Source of the DNA: Burkholderia diffusa
GTDB lineage: Bacteria; Pseudomonadota; Gammaproteobacteria; Burkholderiales; Burkholderiaceae
Reading direction: 5' to 3'
Assembly: GCF_902499115.1 (NCBI RefSeq)
Contig: NZ_CABVPN010000049.1
Location: 1-23,027 of the forward strand
DNA length: 23,027 bases
Shown here: one piece after another, positions 1 to 7,353 of the stretch
Position numbering within the stretch: the first letter of the stretch is position 1
How the letters are laid out: every line of letters starts with the position of its first letter
The notes under the pieces: model-generated
Seen by the model: only the letters and a program-made list of their open reading frames with translations
What the model was told of the DNA's origin: nothing
Database searches by the model: none
Translations under genes and position numbers: made by a program

Positions 1-146
1 CGCGCCCAGAAGCCCTCGTAATCCTGCTCGGCCTCGGCGGCAAGCGCCTGGTAGGCCGGCATGCCGGAAATGGTCGCCGCCTTCTCGAGCGCCTCGGGCG
101 GCGCAAACTGACGGGTTTCGTGAAGAACCGATTCAATCGCAGACAT
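1..146 (-). CDS. acs: Acetyl-CoA synthetase, N-terminal 48 residues (partial)
   Basis: This is the 5' end of a gene that runs off the left edge on the minus strand. The ATG at 146-144 follows an AAGGGG Shine-Dalgarno-like run six bases upstream. The peptide starts MSAIESVLHETRQF and continues through a segment with PAYQAL and EQDYEGFWAR. This is the typical start of AMP-forming acetate-CoA ligases of beta-proteobacteria, where the acetyl-CoA synthetase N-terminal domain begins with the Y-x-x-FW motif. The family activates acetate to acetyl-CoA through acetyl-AMP in the cytoplasm. The catalytic domains lie outside the window, so the call rests on the N-terminal motif and on recognition of the family. 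A propionyl-CoA synthetase is the main alternative. Confidence 0.8.
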   Translation of the reverse strand, partial: MSAIESVLHETRQFAPPEALEKAATISGMPAYQALAAEAEQDYEGFWA

Positions 147-460
147 CGACTACCCCTTGGTGAACATGAATCCTCTGCATGGCGGCGCGATCGTGCGCGC
201 CGCGTCTTGGCCGGCGCTTGCGCGCCGCTGTCTCCCACTCACCCGCGCGCCCCCGAAGGCTGCGCGCGATGCTGCGCCGCACCACGTCACAAGACGATGG
301 ACGTACGGCCCGGCCCTATCCACGATAAGCGCTCGAACTTACCCGTCACTTACGCGACATCGCCGTTTCGCACGCCGCGCGGCGGCGCCTTGCAGTCTGC
401 TTTACGCTGTTACGACCGCGACCCTACAATCCTAACTGAACTCGCCTCCCGGATTCCAGC
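147..460. other. Intergenic region between divergent acs and DMT transporter genes
   Basis: This 314-bp stretch separates two divergent genes and holds no convincing coding sequence. Short open frames here are GC-driven and lack ribosome binding sites. Its only supportable element is the rightward promoter listed at 401-430. A promoter for the leftward acs gene must also lie here, but I could not pick a clear -10/-35 pair. Confidence 0.6.
401..430 (+). promoter_or_regulatory. Sigma-70 promoter for the DMT transporter
   Basis: TTTACG at 401-406 and TACAAT at 425-430 are separated by 18 bases. They match the -35 consensus at 4 of 6 and the -10 consensus at 5 of 6 positions. Predicted initiation near 437 gives a leader of about 24 nt before the TTG start at 461. 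Confidence 0.55.
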
Positions 461-1378
461 TTGAATCGCTACGCCCTCTTCCTCATCCTGTCGATGCTGT
501 TTGTCGGCAGCAACGTCGGTATCGGCAAATCCATCGTCGTCTTCGTCCCGGTCGCCATCCTCGCCACGCTGCGCTTCGTGATCGCGATCGCCGTGCTGTG
601 GCCACTGTTCAGTCCGGTGAAGATGCGTGCGGTCCGGCGCGCGGAATGGCTGAACCTGTTCCTGCAGGCATTCTTCGGCACCTTCATGTTTACGCTGCTG
701 ATGCTCAACGGCGTGCAACGCACGAGCGCGGTCGCGGCCGGCGTGATCACGAGCACCATCCCGGCCATCGTCGCGCTGTTCGCGTGGCTGATCCTGCGTG
801 AAAAACCGAACGGCCGTGCGCTCGTGTCGATCGCGCTCGCGATCGCCGGCGTCGTGACGATCAACCTCGCCAACGGCAGCGCAGGCAGCGCGTCCGCGCA
901 CGGCGCCGGGGGCGCCTCGGCCGGCTCGCTGACCGGCAACCTTCTGATCCTTGGCGCCGTGTGCTGCGAATCGATCTACGTGATCCTGTCGCGCCGGCTC
1001 ACGCAGACGCTCGCGCCGATCGACATCTGCGCGTATACGCACCTGTTCGGCCTGTGCCTGATGCTGCCGCTCGGCGCAACGGCCTTGTGGCATTTCGATT
1101 ACGCGAGCGTGCCGGCCGGTACGTGGGCGCTCGTGGTCTGGTACGGGCTGTCGGCCAGCATCTTCTCGTTCTGGCTGTGGATGAAAGGGATCCGGCACGT
1201 GCCGGGCAGCCTCGCCGGCGTATTCAGCGCGGTGCTGCCGGTCGCGGCCGCCGCATACGGCATCGCGTTCCTCGGCGAACGTCCGACGCTCGCGCACGGC
1301 ATCGCGCTCGCGTGCGTCGTCAGCGGGATCGTGCTCGCGAGCCTGCGCGTGAAGCGCGTGCCGGCCGCCGCGTCCTGA
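461..1378 (+). CDS. DMT-superfamily (EamA) transporter
   Basis: A 305-residue inner-membrane protein. It has about ten hydrophobic helices arranged as two repeated EamA-type halves joined near residue 145-160 by a Gly/Ala/Ser-rich linker. Typical family features are the N-terminal MLFVGSNVGIGK segment, the basic loop with REKPNGRAL after the fourth or fifth helix, and the mirrored FLGERPT segment before the last helix. Family members export small metabolites such as amino acids or drugs. The substrate cannot be read from the sequence. The start is TTG at 461, because no upstream in-frame ATG exists and the predicted transcript begins at about 437. The next Met, residue 12, would cut into the first helix. 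The C-terminus ends in a short basic tail (LRVKRVP). Confidence 0.85.
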   Translation: MNRYALFLILSMLFVGSNVGIGKSIVVFVPVAILATLRFVIAIAVLWPLFSPVKMRAVRRAEWLNLFLQAFFGTFMFTLLMLNGVQRTSAVAAGVITSTIPAIVALFAWLILREKPNGRALVSIALAIAGVVTINLANGSAGSASAHGAGGASAGSLTGNLLILGAVCCESIYVILSRRLTQTLAPIDICAYTHLFGLCLMLPLGATALWHFDYASVPAGTWALVVWYGLSASIFSFWLWMKGIRHVPGSLAGVFSAVLPVAAAAYGIAFLGERPTLAHGIALACVVSGIVLASLRVKRVPAAAS

Positions 1379-1429
1379 TCCGTCCCCTGCAGCCCCGGCG
1401 CGACGCTGCAGTCGCACCGGCCGACGCGT

Positions 1430-1435
1430 TACAAT
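1430..1435 (+). promoter_or_regulatory. Probable -10 element upstream of the UPF0114 gene
   Basis: TACAAT lies 57 bp before the ATG at 1492. No good -35 hexamer is visible 16-18 bp upstream, so this is a partial promoter match only. Confidence 0.35.
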
Positions 1436-1491
1436 AGCGCGCCTTTTCAAGATTACCCCCGATACCTGCGTCCAGCGCCCGACCCTTCACC

Positions 1492-2112
1492 ATGTCTGCC
1501 CCGCATTCGCCCGGCTCCATCCGTCGTCCCCTGCGCCCGCTGCCCGCGCTGATCTTCATGAGCCGCTGGCTCCAGGTTCCGCTTTATCTGGGCCTGATCG
1601 TCGCGCAGGCCGTCTATGTGTTCCTGTTCCTGAAGGAAGTCTGGCACCTGCTGTCGCATGCGACGAGCCTTGACGAGATCAGCGTGATGCTCGCGGTGCT
1701 CGGCCTGATCGACGTCGTGATGATCTCGAATCTGCTGATCATGGTGATCGTCGGCGGCTACGAGACGTTCGTGTCGCGCCTCGGCATCGAGGGCCACCCC
1801 GACGAGCCCGAGTGGCTCGACCATGTGAACGCGGGCGTGCTGAAGGTCAAGCTGTCGATGGCGCTGATCAGCATTTCGTCGATCCACCTGCTGAAGACCT
1901 TCATCAACCCCGACCAGCACACGACGCACGCGATCATGTGGCAGGTGATCATCCACGTGTCGTTCCTCGTGTCGGCGCTCGTGATGGCGTGGGTCGACCG
2001 CCTGACGACCCACACGCACCCGGCCCATTTCCACGAGCCGCACGCCCGCGACGCGCACGCGCCTGCAGCGAACGAGCCCCGCAAATCGGTCGAAGCCGCC
2101 GCCAGCGCATAA
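1492..2112 (+). CDS. UPF0114 (YqhA-type) inner-membrane protein
   Basis: A 206-residue membrane protein of the UPF0114/TIGR00645 family, whose biochemical function is not established. After a basic, Pro-rich N-terminus it has a helix at about 30-50 and a second around 68-90 containing the family-like LIDVVMISNLLIMVIVGGYE stretch. A loop follows with EPEWLDHVNAGVLKVKLS, then two more helices at about 122-135 and 143-163. The tail (about 165-206) is rich in His, Ala and acidic residues and is more variable. It starts 34 bp before the fumarase gene on the same strand, so the two may share a transcript. The family assignment is confident, but I assign no role. Confidence 0.85.
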   Translation: MSAPHSPGSIRRPLRPLPALIFMSRWLQVPLYLGLIVAQAVYVFLFLKEVWHLLSHATSLDEISVMLAVLGLIDVVMISNLLIMVIVGGYETFVSRLGIEGHPDEPEWLDHVNAGVLKVKLSMALISISSIHLLKTFINPDQHTTHAIMWQVIIHVSFLVSALVMAWVDRLTTHTHPAHFHEPHARDAHAPAANEPRKSVEAAASA

Positions 2113-2146
2113 ACGTATTCCCCTCAGTCCTCACAGAGTCTCAGCC

Positions 2147-3670
2147 ATGACCGTCATCAAACAGGAAGACCTGATCCAGAGCATCGCGGATTCGCTGCAG
2201 TACATCAGCTACTACCATCCGCTCGACTACATCCAGGCCCTCGGCCGCGCGTATGAGCTGGAAGAGAGCCCGGCCGCGAAGGACGCGATCGCGCAGATCC
2301 TCACGAACAGCCGCATGTGCGCGGAAGGCCGTCGCCCGATCTGCCAGGACACCGGCATCGTCACGATCTTCGTGAAGGTCGGCATGGACGTGCGCTGGGA
2401 CGGCGCGACGATGGGTCTCACCGACATGATCAACGAAGGCGTGCGCCGCGGTTACACGCACCCGGACAACGTGCTGCGCGCATCGATCGTCAATCCGCCG
2501 GAAGGCGCCCGCAAGAACACGAAGGACAACACGCCGGCCGTGATCCACTACGAGATCGTGCCGGGCGACAAGGTCGACGTGCAGGTCGCGGCAAAGGGCG
2601 GCGGCTCGGAGAACAAGTCGAAGTTCGTGATGCTGAACCCGTCCGACTCGATCGTCGACTGGGTACTGAAAACGGTCCCGACGATGGGCGCGGGCTGGTG
2701 CCCGCCGGGCATGCTCGGGATCGGCATCGGCGGCACTGCCGAAAAGGCGATGCTGATGGCGAAGGAATCGCTGATGGAGCCGATCGACATCCAGGAAATC
2801 ATCGCGCGCGGCCCGAAGGACTGGGTCGAGGAACTGCGCGTCGAACTGCACGAGAAGGTCAACGCGCTCGGCATCGGCGCGCAGGGCCTCGGCGGCCTCG
2901 CGACCGTGCTCGACGTGAAGATCATGGCCGCGCCGACGCACGCGGCGTCGAAGCCGGTCGCACTGATCCCGAACTGCGCGGCCACGCGCCACGCGCACTT
3001 CGTGCTCGACGGCTCGGGCCCCGCGAAGCTCGAGGCGCCGTCGCTCGACGCCTGGCCGAAGGTCCAGTGGGAACCCAACACGGAAACCAGCAAGCGCGTC
3101 GACCTGAACACGCTGACCCCGGAAGAAGTCGCGAGCTGGACGCCGGGCCAGACGCTGCTGCTGTCGGGCAAGATGCTCACGGGCCGCGACGCCGCGCACA
3201 AGCGCATCGCCGACATGCTCGCGAAGGGCGAGAAGCTGCCGGTCGACTTCACGAACCGCGTGATCTACTACGTCGGCCCGGTCGATCCGGTGCGTGACGA
3301 AGTGGTCGGCCCGGCAGGCCCGACGACGGCCACGCGGATGGACAAGTTCACCGAGACGATGCTCGCCCAGACGGGTCTGATCTCGATGATCGGCAAGGCC
3401 GAGCGCGGCCCGGTCGCGATCGACGCGATCAAGAAGCACAAGGCGGCGTACCTGATGGCGGTCGGCGGTGCGGCTTACCTCGTGTCGAAGGCGATCCGCG
3501 GCGCGAAGGTGCTCGCATTCGAAGACCTCGGCATGGAAGCGATCTACGAGTTCGACGTGCAGGACATGCCGGTGACGGTCGCCGTCGATTCATCGGGCAC
3601 GTCGGTGCACCAGACCGGCCCGAAGGAGTGGCAGGCGAAGATCGGCAAGATCCCGGTCGCAACCGCTTAA
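2147..3670 (+). CDS. fumA: Fumarate hydratase class I, [4Fe-4S] type
   Basis: A 507-residue cytoplasmic enzyme interconverting fumarate and L-malate in the TCA cycle. It is the fused class I form, with an N-terminal Fe-S (alpha) domain and a C-terminal (beta) domain. Cys66 (RRPICQDTG), Cys185 (GAGWCPPGM) and Cys277 (IPNCAATRH) are spaced 119 and 92 residues apart, nearly the spacing of the cluster cysteines in characterised class I fumarases. The beta domain carries KMLTGRDAAHKR and YVGPVDP. This oxygen-labile, iron-dependent enzyme contrasts with iron-free class II FumC. The leader just before the ATG has no strong Shine-Dalgarno sequence but has two CUCAG-containing segments complementary to a loop in the hemP 3' UTR RNA (see findings). 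A terminator follows directly. Confidence 0.95.
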   Translation: MTVIKQEDLIQSIADSLQYISYYHPLDYIQALGRAYELEESPAAKDAIAQILTNSRMCAEGRRPICQDTGIVTIFVKVGMDVRWDGATMGLTDMINEGVRRGYTHPDNVLRASIVNPPEGARKNTKDNTPAVIHYEIVPGDKVDVQVAAKGGGSENKSKFVMLNPSDSIVDWVLKTVPTMGAGWCPPGMLGIGIGGTAEKAMLMAKESLMEPIDIQEIIARGPKDWVEELRVELHEKVNALGIGAQGLGGLATVLDVKIMAAPTHAASKPVALIPNCAATRHAHFVLDGSGPAKLEAPSLDAWPKVQWEPNTETSKRVDLNTLTPEEVASWTPGQTLLLSGKMLTGRDAAHKRIADMLAKGEKLPVDFTNRVIYYVGPVDPVRDEVVGPAGPTTATRMDKFTETMLAQTGLISMIGKAERGPVAIDAIKKHKAAYLMAVGGAAYLVSKAIRGAKVLAFEDLGMEAIYEFDVQDMPVTVAVDSSGTSVHQTGPKEWQAKIGKIPVATA

Positions 3671-3683
3671 GCGCGCTCGCACG

Positions 3684-3711
3684 AAAGGCCGGACGGATGT
3701 CCGGCCTTTTT
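3684..3711 (+). terminator. Rho-independent terminator after the fumarase gene
   Basis: A perfect 10-bp stem pairs AAAGGCCGGA (3684-3693) with TCCGGCCTTT (3700-3709) around a 6-nt loop, followed by a T run. It lies 13 bp after the stop codon. Confidence 0.9.
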
Positions 3712-3863
3712 ACTTCTCATTCTCGTTATTGCGCGCGGCCCGTTATCCCGGGCCGATTCTCATTACCCGCAAAAGGCAGGCCCGACAAGGCTTCGAGGCT
3801 TGGCTTTTCTCGTTCGAGCGATTATCGTTCGGTTTCTGAAGCCCCACTGAACAAGGAACAGCC

Positions 3864-4340
3864 ATGCAAGGCGACAAGAAAGTCATTGAATACCTGAACG
3901 CCCAACTGAAGAACGAACTCACGGCGATCAACCAGTACTTCCTGCATGCGCGCATGTACAAGCACTGGGGCCTCGAGAAGCTCGGCAAGCACGAATACGA
4001 CGAATCGATCGGCGAAATGAAGCATGCCGACTGGCTGATCGAGCGTGTGTTCATGCTTGACGGCCTGCCGAACCTGCAGGACCTGCACAAGCTGCTGGTC
4101 GGCGAGGAAACCGAAGAGATCCTGAAGTGCGACCTGAAGCTCGAGCAGATCTCGCAGTCCACGTGCAAGGAAGCGATCGCTTACTGTGAATCGGTGCGTG
4201 ACTACGTGTCGCGCGAGATCTTCGAAAAGATCCTCGACGACACCGAAGAGCACATCGACTGGCTGGAAACGCAGATCGACCTGATCGGCAAGGTCGGCCT
4301 GCAGAACTACCAGCAGACGATGATGGGTTCGCCCGAGTAA
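3864..4340 (+). CDS. bfr: Bacterioferritin with an altered ferroxidase site
   Basis: A 158-residue iron-storage protein, the same length as E. coli Bfr, forming 24-mer heme-containing shells in the cytoplasm. Visible functional residues are Glu18, Tyr25, Glu51, the heme ligand Met52, His54, Glu94 and His130. The usual bridging ferroxidase ligand Glu127 is replaced by Thr (DDT-EE-HIDWLE, codon at 4242-4244), while Glu128 and Glu129 remain. An AAGGA Shine-Dalgarno sequence at 3853-3857 supports the ATG at 3864. A weak promoter-like pair (TTGGCT at 3800, TATCGT at 3823) lies upstream, with no convincing Fur box. It is followed 37 bp later by murI. The bfd gene for its partner ferredoxin is about 1 kb downstream under a separate iron-type promoter. 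Confidence 0.95.
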   Translation: MQGDKKVIEYLNAQLKNELTAINQYFLHARMYKHWGLEKLGKHEYDESIGEMKHADWLIERVFMLDGLPNLQDLHKLLVGEETEEILKCDLKLEQISQSTCKEAIAYCESVRDYVSREIFEKILDDTEEHIDWLETQIDLIGKVGLQNYQQTMMGSPE

Positions 4341-4377
4341 TCGCCACACCCGCCACGATCGCCACCTCGCCTTCCGC

Positions 4378-5241
4378 ATGACGACGACGAACCAACCCGC
4401 CGCTTCCGGGGTCCGCCCCGCCGCCCCTGTCGGCATCTTCGATTCGGGGCTCGGCGGCCTGTCGGTGCTGCGTGCCGCGCGCGCGCACCTGCCCGGCGAG
4501 TGGTTCGTCTATGTCGCCGATTCGCACCACGCACCGTATGGTCCGCGCGACGAGGCATTCATTACGGAGCGCACGCTTGCCATCGGCGAGTGGCTAGCCC
4601 GCGAAGGCGCGAAAGCGCTCGTGATCGCGTGCAACACCGCGACGGCGCGAGCGATCGCAGCCATCCGCGAGCGCCTGTCGATACCGCTCGTGGGTGTCGA
4701 GCCAGGCATCAAGCCAGCCGCCGCGCTGTCCGCGACCGGTGTCGCGGGCGTGCTCGCCACGCAATCGACGCTGAACAGCCCGCGCTTCCAGGCGCTGCTC
4801 GACCGCTACGGCGCCGGCCGGCGCTTCATCTGCCAGCCCGGCCACGGGCTCGTCGAAGCGATCGAACGCGGCGACACGAACTCGGCCGCGTTGCGCGCGT
4901 TGCTCGAGCGTTACCTGCAGCCGATGCTCGACGACGGCGCCGATACGCTGGTGCTCGGCTGCACGCACTACCCGTTCTTCACGGAAACGATCCGTGATCT
5001 TGTCGGCGACCGGCTGACGATCGTCGATACGAGCGATGCCATCGCCCGGCAGCTCACGCGGGTGCTCGACGAACGCGGCCTGCGCGCGCCGGCCGGCACG
5101 CGTGCCGCGCCGCCACGCTTCTGCTCGACGAGCGACGGCCTGCAACTGCGCGCACTCGCATCGTCGCTGCTCGGCCTCGACGTGCCGGTCGAATCCGTCA
5201 CCATTTCCTCGCCGAACGCGCGCGCCTGCGCGACCGTCTGA
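4378..5241 (+). CDS. murI: Glutamate racemase
   Basis: A 287-residue cytoplasmic, cofactor-independent racemase that makes D-glutamate for peptidoglycan precursors. Family motifs are IFDSGLGGLSVL with Asp21, VIACNTATA with the first catalytic Cys84, and LGCTHYPF with the second catalytic Cys194. The N-terminal 15 residues are a variable polar extension before the conserved PVGIFDSG start. It lies 37 bp after bfr on the same strand and may be partly co-transcribed with it, though the two have no obvious functional link. The ATG at 4378 has only a weak upstream purine run. No strong terminator follows on the plus strand. Confidence 0.95.
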   Translation: MTTTNQPAASGVRPAAPVGIFDSGLGGLSVLRAARAHLPGEWFVYVADSHHAPYGPRDEAFITERTLAIGEWLAREGAKALVIACNTATARAIAAIRERLSIPLVGVEPGIKPAAALSATGVAGVLATQSTLNSPRFQALLDRYGAGRRFICQPGHGLVEAIERGDTNSAALRALLERYLQPMLDDGADTLVLGCTHYPFFTETIRDLVGDRLTIVDTSDAIARQLTRVLDERGLRAPAGTRAAPPRFCSTSDGLQLRALASSLLGLDVPVESVTISSPNARACATV

Positions 5242-5330
5242 CGCGGGCCGGCACGCCGCCGGTTCGCCCTCTCCCGCTCCGCCTCCCGTTTCAAGGGTCC
5301 GATGACCTTAAAAAAAGCCGAACCCAGGCT

Positions 5331-5371
5331 TGTCAACGTCCGCAAATTTAATGATAATAATTCGCATTACC
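5331..5371 (+). promoter_or_regulatory. Iron-regulated promoter with Fur box, bfd-tonB-exbBD operon
   Basis: TTGTCA (5331-5336) and GATAAT (5353-5358), 16 bp apart, each match the sigma-70 hexamers at 5 of 6 positions. A Fur-type box overlaps the -10. The 19-mer at 5347-5365 matches the classical GATAATGATAATCATTATC box at 14 of 19 positions, and a second register six bases on (5353-5371) also scores 14 of 19. Overlapping registers in hexamer steps are typical of strong Fur sites. Binding here would block RNA polymerase when iron is plentiful. Confidence 0.8.
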
Positions 5372-5391
5372 GTTAGCTATCGCAACTCATC

Positions 5392-5628
5392 ATGATCGTC
5401 TGCGTGTGCAAGTCTGTTTCCGATCGCAAGATTCGCGCGTCCCTCGCCGAGGGCGTGAACTCTTTCGATGAACTCCAGTTCGAGCTCGGCGTGGCCACGT
5501 GCTGCGGCAAGTGCGAGGAGTCCGTACGCGACCTCATGGCCGAGCAAGGCGTCTGCGCGAGCCGGTGCGGTGTCGAGCATCATGCTCATCCGATCCCGGT
5601 CACGTTCTACGACCGCAAGGCCGCCTGA
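5392..5628 (+). CDS. bfd: Bacterioferritin-associated ferredoxin
   Basis: A 78-residue BFD-like [2Fe-2S] protein. The cluster ligands are Cys4 and Cys6 (VCVC) and Cys38 and Cys41 (CGKC), matching the C-x-C...C-x-x-C pattern of E. coli Bfd. An additional Cys37 sits beside the second pair, and Cys55 and Cys59 lie in the C-terminal tail. Bfd binds Bfr and passes electrons to the ferric core so iron can be released. The protein is longer than E. coli Bfd (about 64 residues) because of a His/Cys-containing tail (ASRCGVEHHAH). It is the first gene after the Fur-type promoter and heads the bfd-tonB-exbB-exbD set. Iron release from storage is thereby switched on together with iron import. Confidence 0.92.
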   Translation: MIVCVCKSVSDRKIRASLAEGVNSFDELQFELGVATCCGKCEESVRDLMAEQGVCASRCGVEHHAHPIPVTFYDRKAA

Positions 5629-5731
5629 GCGGCGCCGAGCGTACCCGTGCGGCTGAAGCCGCATTTGATGTCCTTCCGTCAGCAAGCCATCTTTCGCGCG
5701 AGCCAGCGGCTTACCTGCCAAGGAGCCTGTC

Positions 5732-5794
5732 ATGGAATTGCTGATCGGATTTGTGACCACTGTGTGCATCTCGCTGCTGATCTTCCGCAAGTAA
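5732..5794 (+). CDS. Putative 20-residue membrane peptide
   Basis: A 20-codon ORF lies in the 217-bp gap between bfd and tonB. It has a textbook Shine-Dalgarno sequence, AAGGAG at 5720-5725, six bases before the ATG, stronger than that of any neighbour in this operon. The peptide begins MELLIGF and ends LLIFRK. It has one acidic residue at the N-terminus, about 16 uncharged mostly hydrophobic residues including one Cys, and a C-terminal Arg-Lys. That is the layout of a single-pass small membrane protein with a positive-inside C-terminus. I do not recognise a family and propose no function beyond association with the bfd/TonB transcript. Support is the ribosome binding site and composition; conservation could not be checked. 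Confidence 0.55.
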   Translation: MELLIGFVTTVCISLLIFRK

Positions 5795-5845
5795 TACCGA
5801 TTCACCCGCCGCGCCCCGGGTGCGACGTCGTTCTTTCAAGCTAAC

Positions 5846-6574
5846 ATGCAGGCTTCGCAATCCGCTCCTGCCGGCGTCTTGCCGGCTGCCCCACGTATGA
5901 ATCCCCGGGTCATCACCGTCGCGGTCGGTGTGCTTGCCGCACATGCGATCATGCTGACGGCCGCGTGGCTCCATCGCAACGCGCCGCCGCCGAAGACGGT
6001 CGAAGTCCAGTCGATCACGGCGCAGCTCATCCCGTCTGCACCGGCCGCTCAGCCGGTCGCGGTCGAATCGGTTGCGCAACCCGCGCCACCGAAGCCCACG
6101 CCGCGCGTCAAGCCGAAGGTCGAACCGAAACCGGTACAGAAAGCCGTCAAGCCGACGCCCCAGCCGGTCGCACAATCACCGTCTCCGACACCCGCCCCGG
6201 CAGCCGATCCGACACCCGCGCCCACCGCACCCGCCGCCCCCGCTGCGCCGGCGGTCACGCCCGGTCCGGCCCGTGAGACGATGCAAGTCAGCGCGCCGAA
6301 GAACGTATCGGCGCTCAAGTGCAGTTTCGTGAAGCCCACCTATCCGTCGATGTCGCGTCGCCGCGGCGAAACGGGCACGGCCTATGTTCACTTCGTCATC
6401 GGCTTGACGGGCAAGATCGAAAGTGTCGAGTTGCAAAAGAGCAGCGGCTACCCGCGCCTCGACGAGGCTGCGCTGGATGCGACACGCGCCAGCACCTGCC
6501 CGCCGTACCTCGAGAACGGGCAAGCGATCCGCGCCGCCCATACGCTGCCCTTCAACTTCACGCTCGACGATTAA
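5846..6574 (+). CDS. tonB: TonB energy-transducing protein
   Basis: A 242-residue inner-membrane and periplasmic protein that transmits proton-motive force from ExbB-ExbD to outer-membrane siderophore and heme receptors. An N-terminal signal anchor spans about 23-42, with His33 in the position of the functional His of E. coli TonB. A long Pro/Ala/Lys-rich spacer (about 47-142) with PKP and PTP repeats spans the periplasm. The C-terminal TonB domain (about 155-242) holds the YPSMSRRRGETG and VHFVIGLTGKI segments and Cys159 and Cys218, which could form a disulfide. The ATG at 5846 has a weak Shine-Dalgarno sequence. Met18 (5897) is an alternative start but has no better one. Linked exbB and exbD complete the TonB system. 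Confidence 0.93.
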   Translation: MQASQSAPAGVLPAAPRMNPRVITVAVGVLAAHAIMLTAAWLHRNAPPPKTVEVQSITAQLIPSAPAAQPVAVESVAQPAPPKPTPRVKPKVEPKPVQKAVKPTPQPVAQSPSPTPAPAADPTPAPTAPAAPAAPAVTPGPARETMQVSAPKNVSALKCSFVKPTYPSMSRRRGETGTAYVHFVIGLTGKIESVELQKSSGYPRLDEAALDATRASTCPPYLENGQAIRAAHTLPFNFTLDD

Positions 6575-6608
6575 CCCGCCTCATTCGAAAGATTCAAAGG
6601 AAACAAAA

Positions 6609-7340
6609 ATGCAAAGCTACGGTATCGCGCACGTCTGGGCGCAAGGTGATTTCGTCACGCGCGCCATCGCGATCACGCTGCTCGTGATGTCGGTCCTGTC
6701 GTGGATCGTGATCATCGTCAAGGGCTGGAACGTGGTTCGCCTGAACCGTCTCACGAAGAATGCCGAGCAGGCATTCTGGCATTCGGACGATTTCAACGAC
6801 GGCATCAAGAAGCTCGGCCTCGCCGCATCGACGCCGAGCGACAACCCGTTCCTCGCGCTCGCGCTGTCGGGCAAGGAAGCCGCCGATCACCACCATCAGA
6901 CGCAACCGCATCTGCACGACCGCATGGACGTGTCGGACTGGGTCACGCGCTGCCTGAAGGACACGATGGACGAGGGCATTTCGCGCATGCAGGCCGGTCT
7001 CGCGATTCTCGCGTCGATCGGCAGCACGGCGCCGTTCGTCGGCCTGTTCGGCACGGTCTGGGGCATCTACCACGCACTGCTCGCAATCGGTGCAACCGGC
7101 CAGACGTCGATCGACCAGGTCGCGGGCCCGGTGGGCGAGTCGCTGATCATGACGGCCTTCGGCCTGTTCGTCGCGATTCCCGCAGTGCTCGGCTACAACG
7201 CACTGACCCGTGCGAACAAGGGCGTCGTCAGCAAGCTGCGCCGCTTCGCGCACGGCCTGCACGCATACTTCGTGACGGGTGCGCGCCTCGCGTCGTCGTC
7301 GCCCCGCGACGGCCTGCGCCTTGCTTCGCGCGCCAGCTGA
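6609..7340 (+). CDS. exbB: Biopolymer transport protein ExbB
   Basis: A 243-residue MotA/TolQ/ExbB-family inner-membrane protein, forming the pentameric proton channel with ExbD. It has three hydrophobic helices at about 19-38, 129-160 and 177-198. The last holds Glu177 and Thr182 (VGESLIMTAFGLFVAIPA), matching the channel-lining Glu176 and Thr181 of E. coli ExbB. The cytoplasmic loop has a His cluster (ADHHHQTQPHLH, residues 92-103). The start at 6609 is chosen because AAAGGA lies eight bases upstream and the protein begins MQSYGIAHVW like its homologues. An upstream in-frame extension overlaps tonB and is not family-like. The gene lies 34 bp after tonB. Confidence 0.93.
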   Translation: MQSYGIAHVWAQGDFVTRAIAITLLVMSVLSWIVIIVKGWNVVRLNRLTKNAEQAFWHSDDFNDGIKKLGLAASTPSDNPFLALALSGKEAADHHHQTQPHLHDRMDVSDWVTRCLKDTMDEGISRMQAGLAILASIGSTAPFVGLFGTVWGIYHALLAIGATGQTSIDQVAGPVGESLIMTAFGLFVAIPAVLGYNALTRANKGVVSKLRRFAHGLHAYFVTGARLASSSPRDGLRLASRAS

Positions 7341-7353
7341 GACGAGGTGAACC

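Noticed and set aside
211..224. Sigma-54-like TGGC...TTGC element upstream of acs
   Set aside because: The GG and GC pairs are separated by 9 rather than 10 bases, and the element points away from acs.
5311..5332. AAGCC/GGCTT hairpin with an A run, a possible minus-strand terminator before bfd
   Set aside because: The stem is only 5 bp and no minus-strand gene is present to be terminated. On the plus strand there is no T run.
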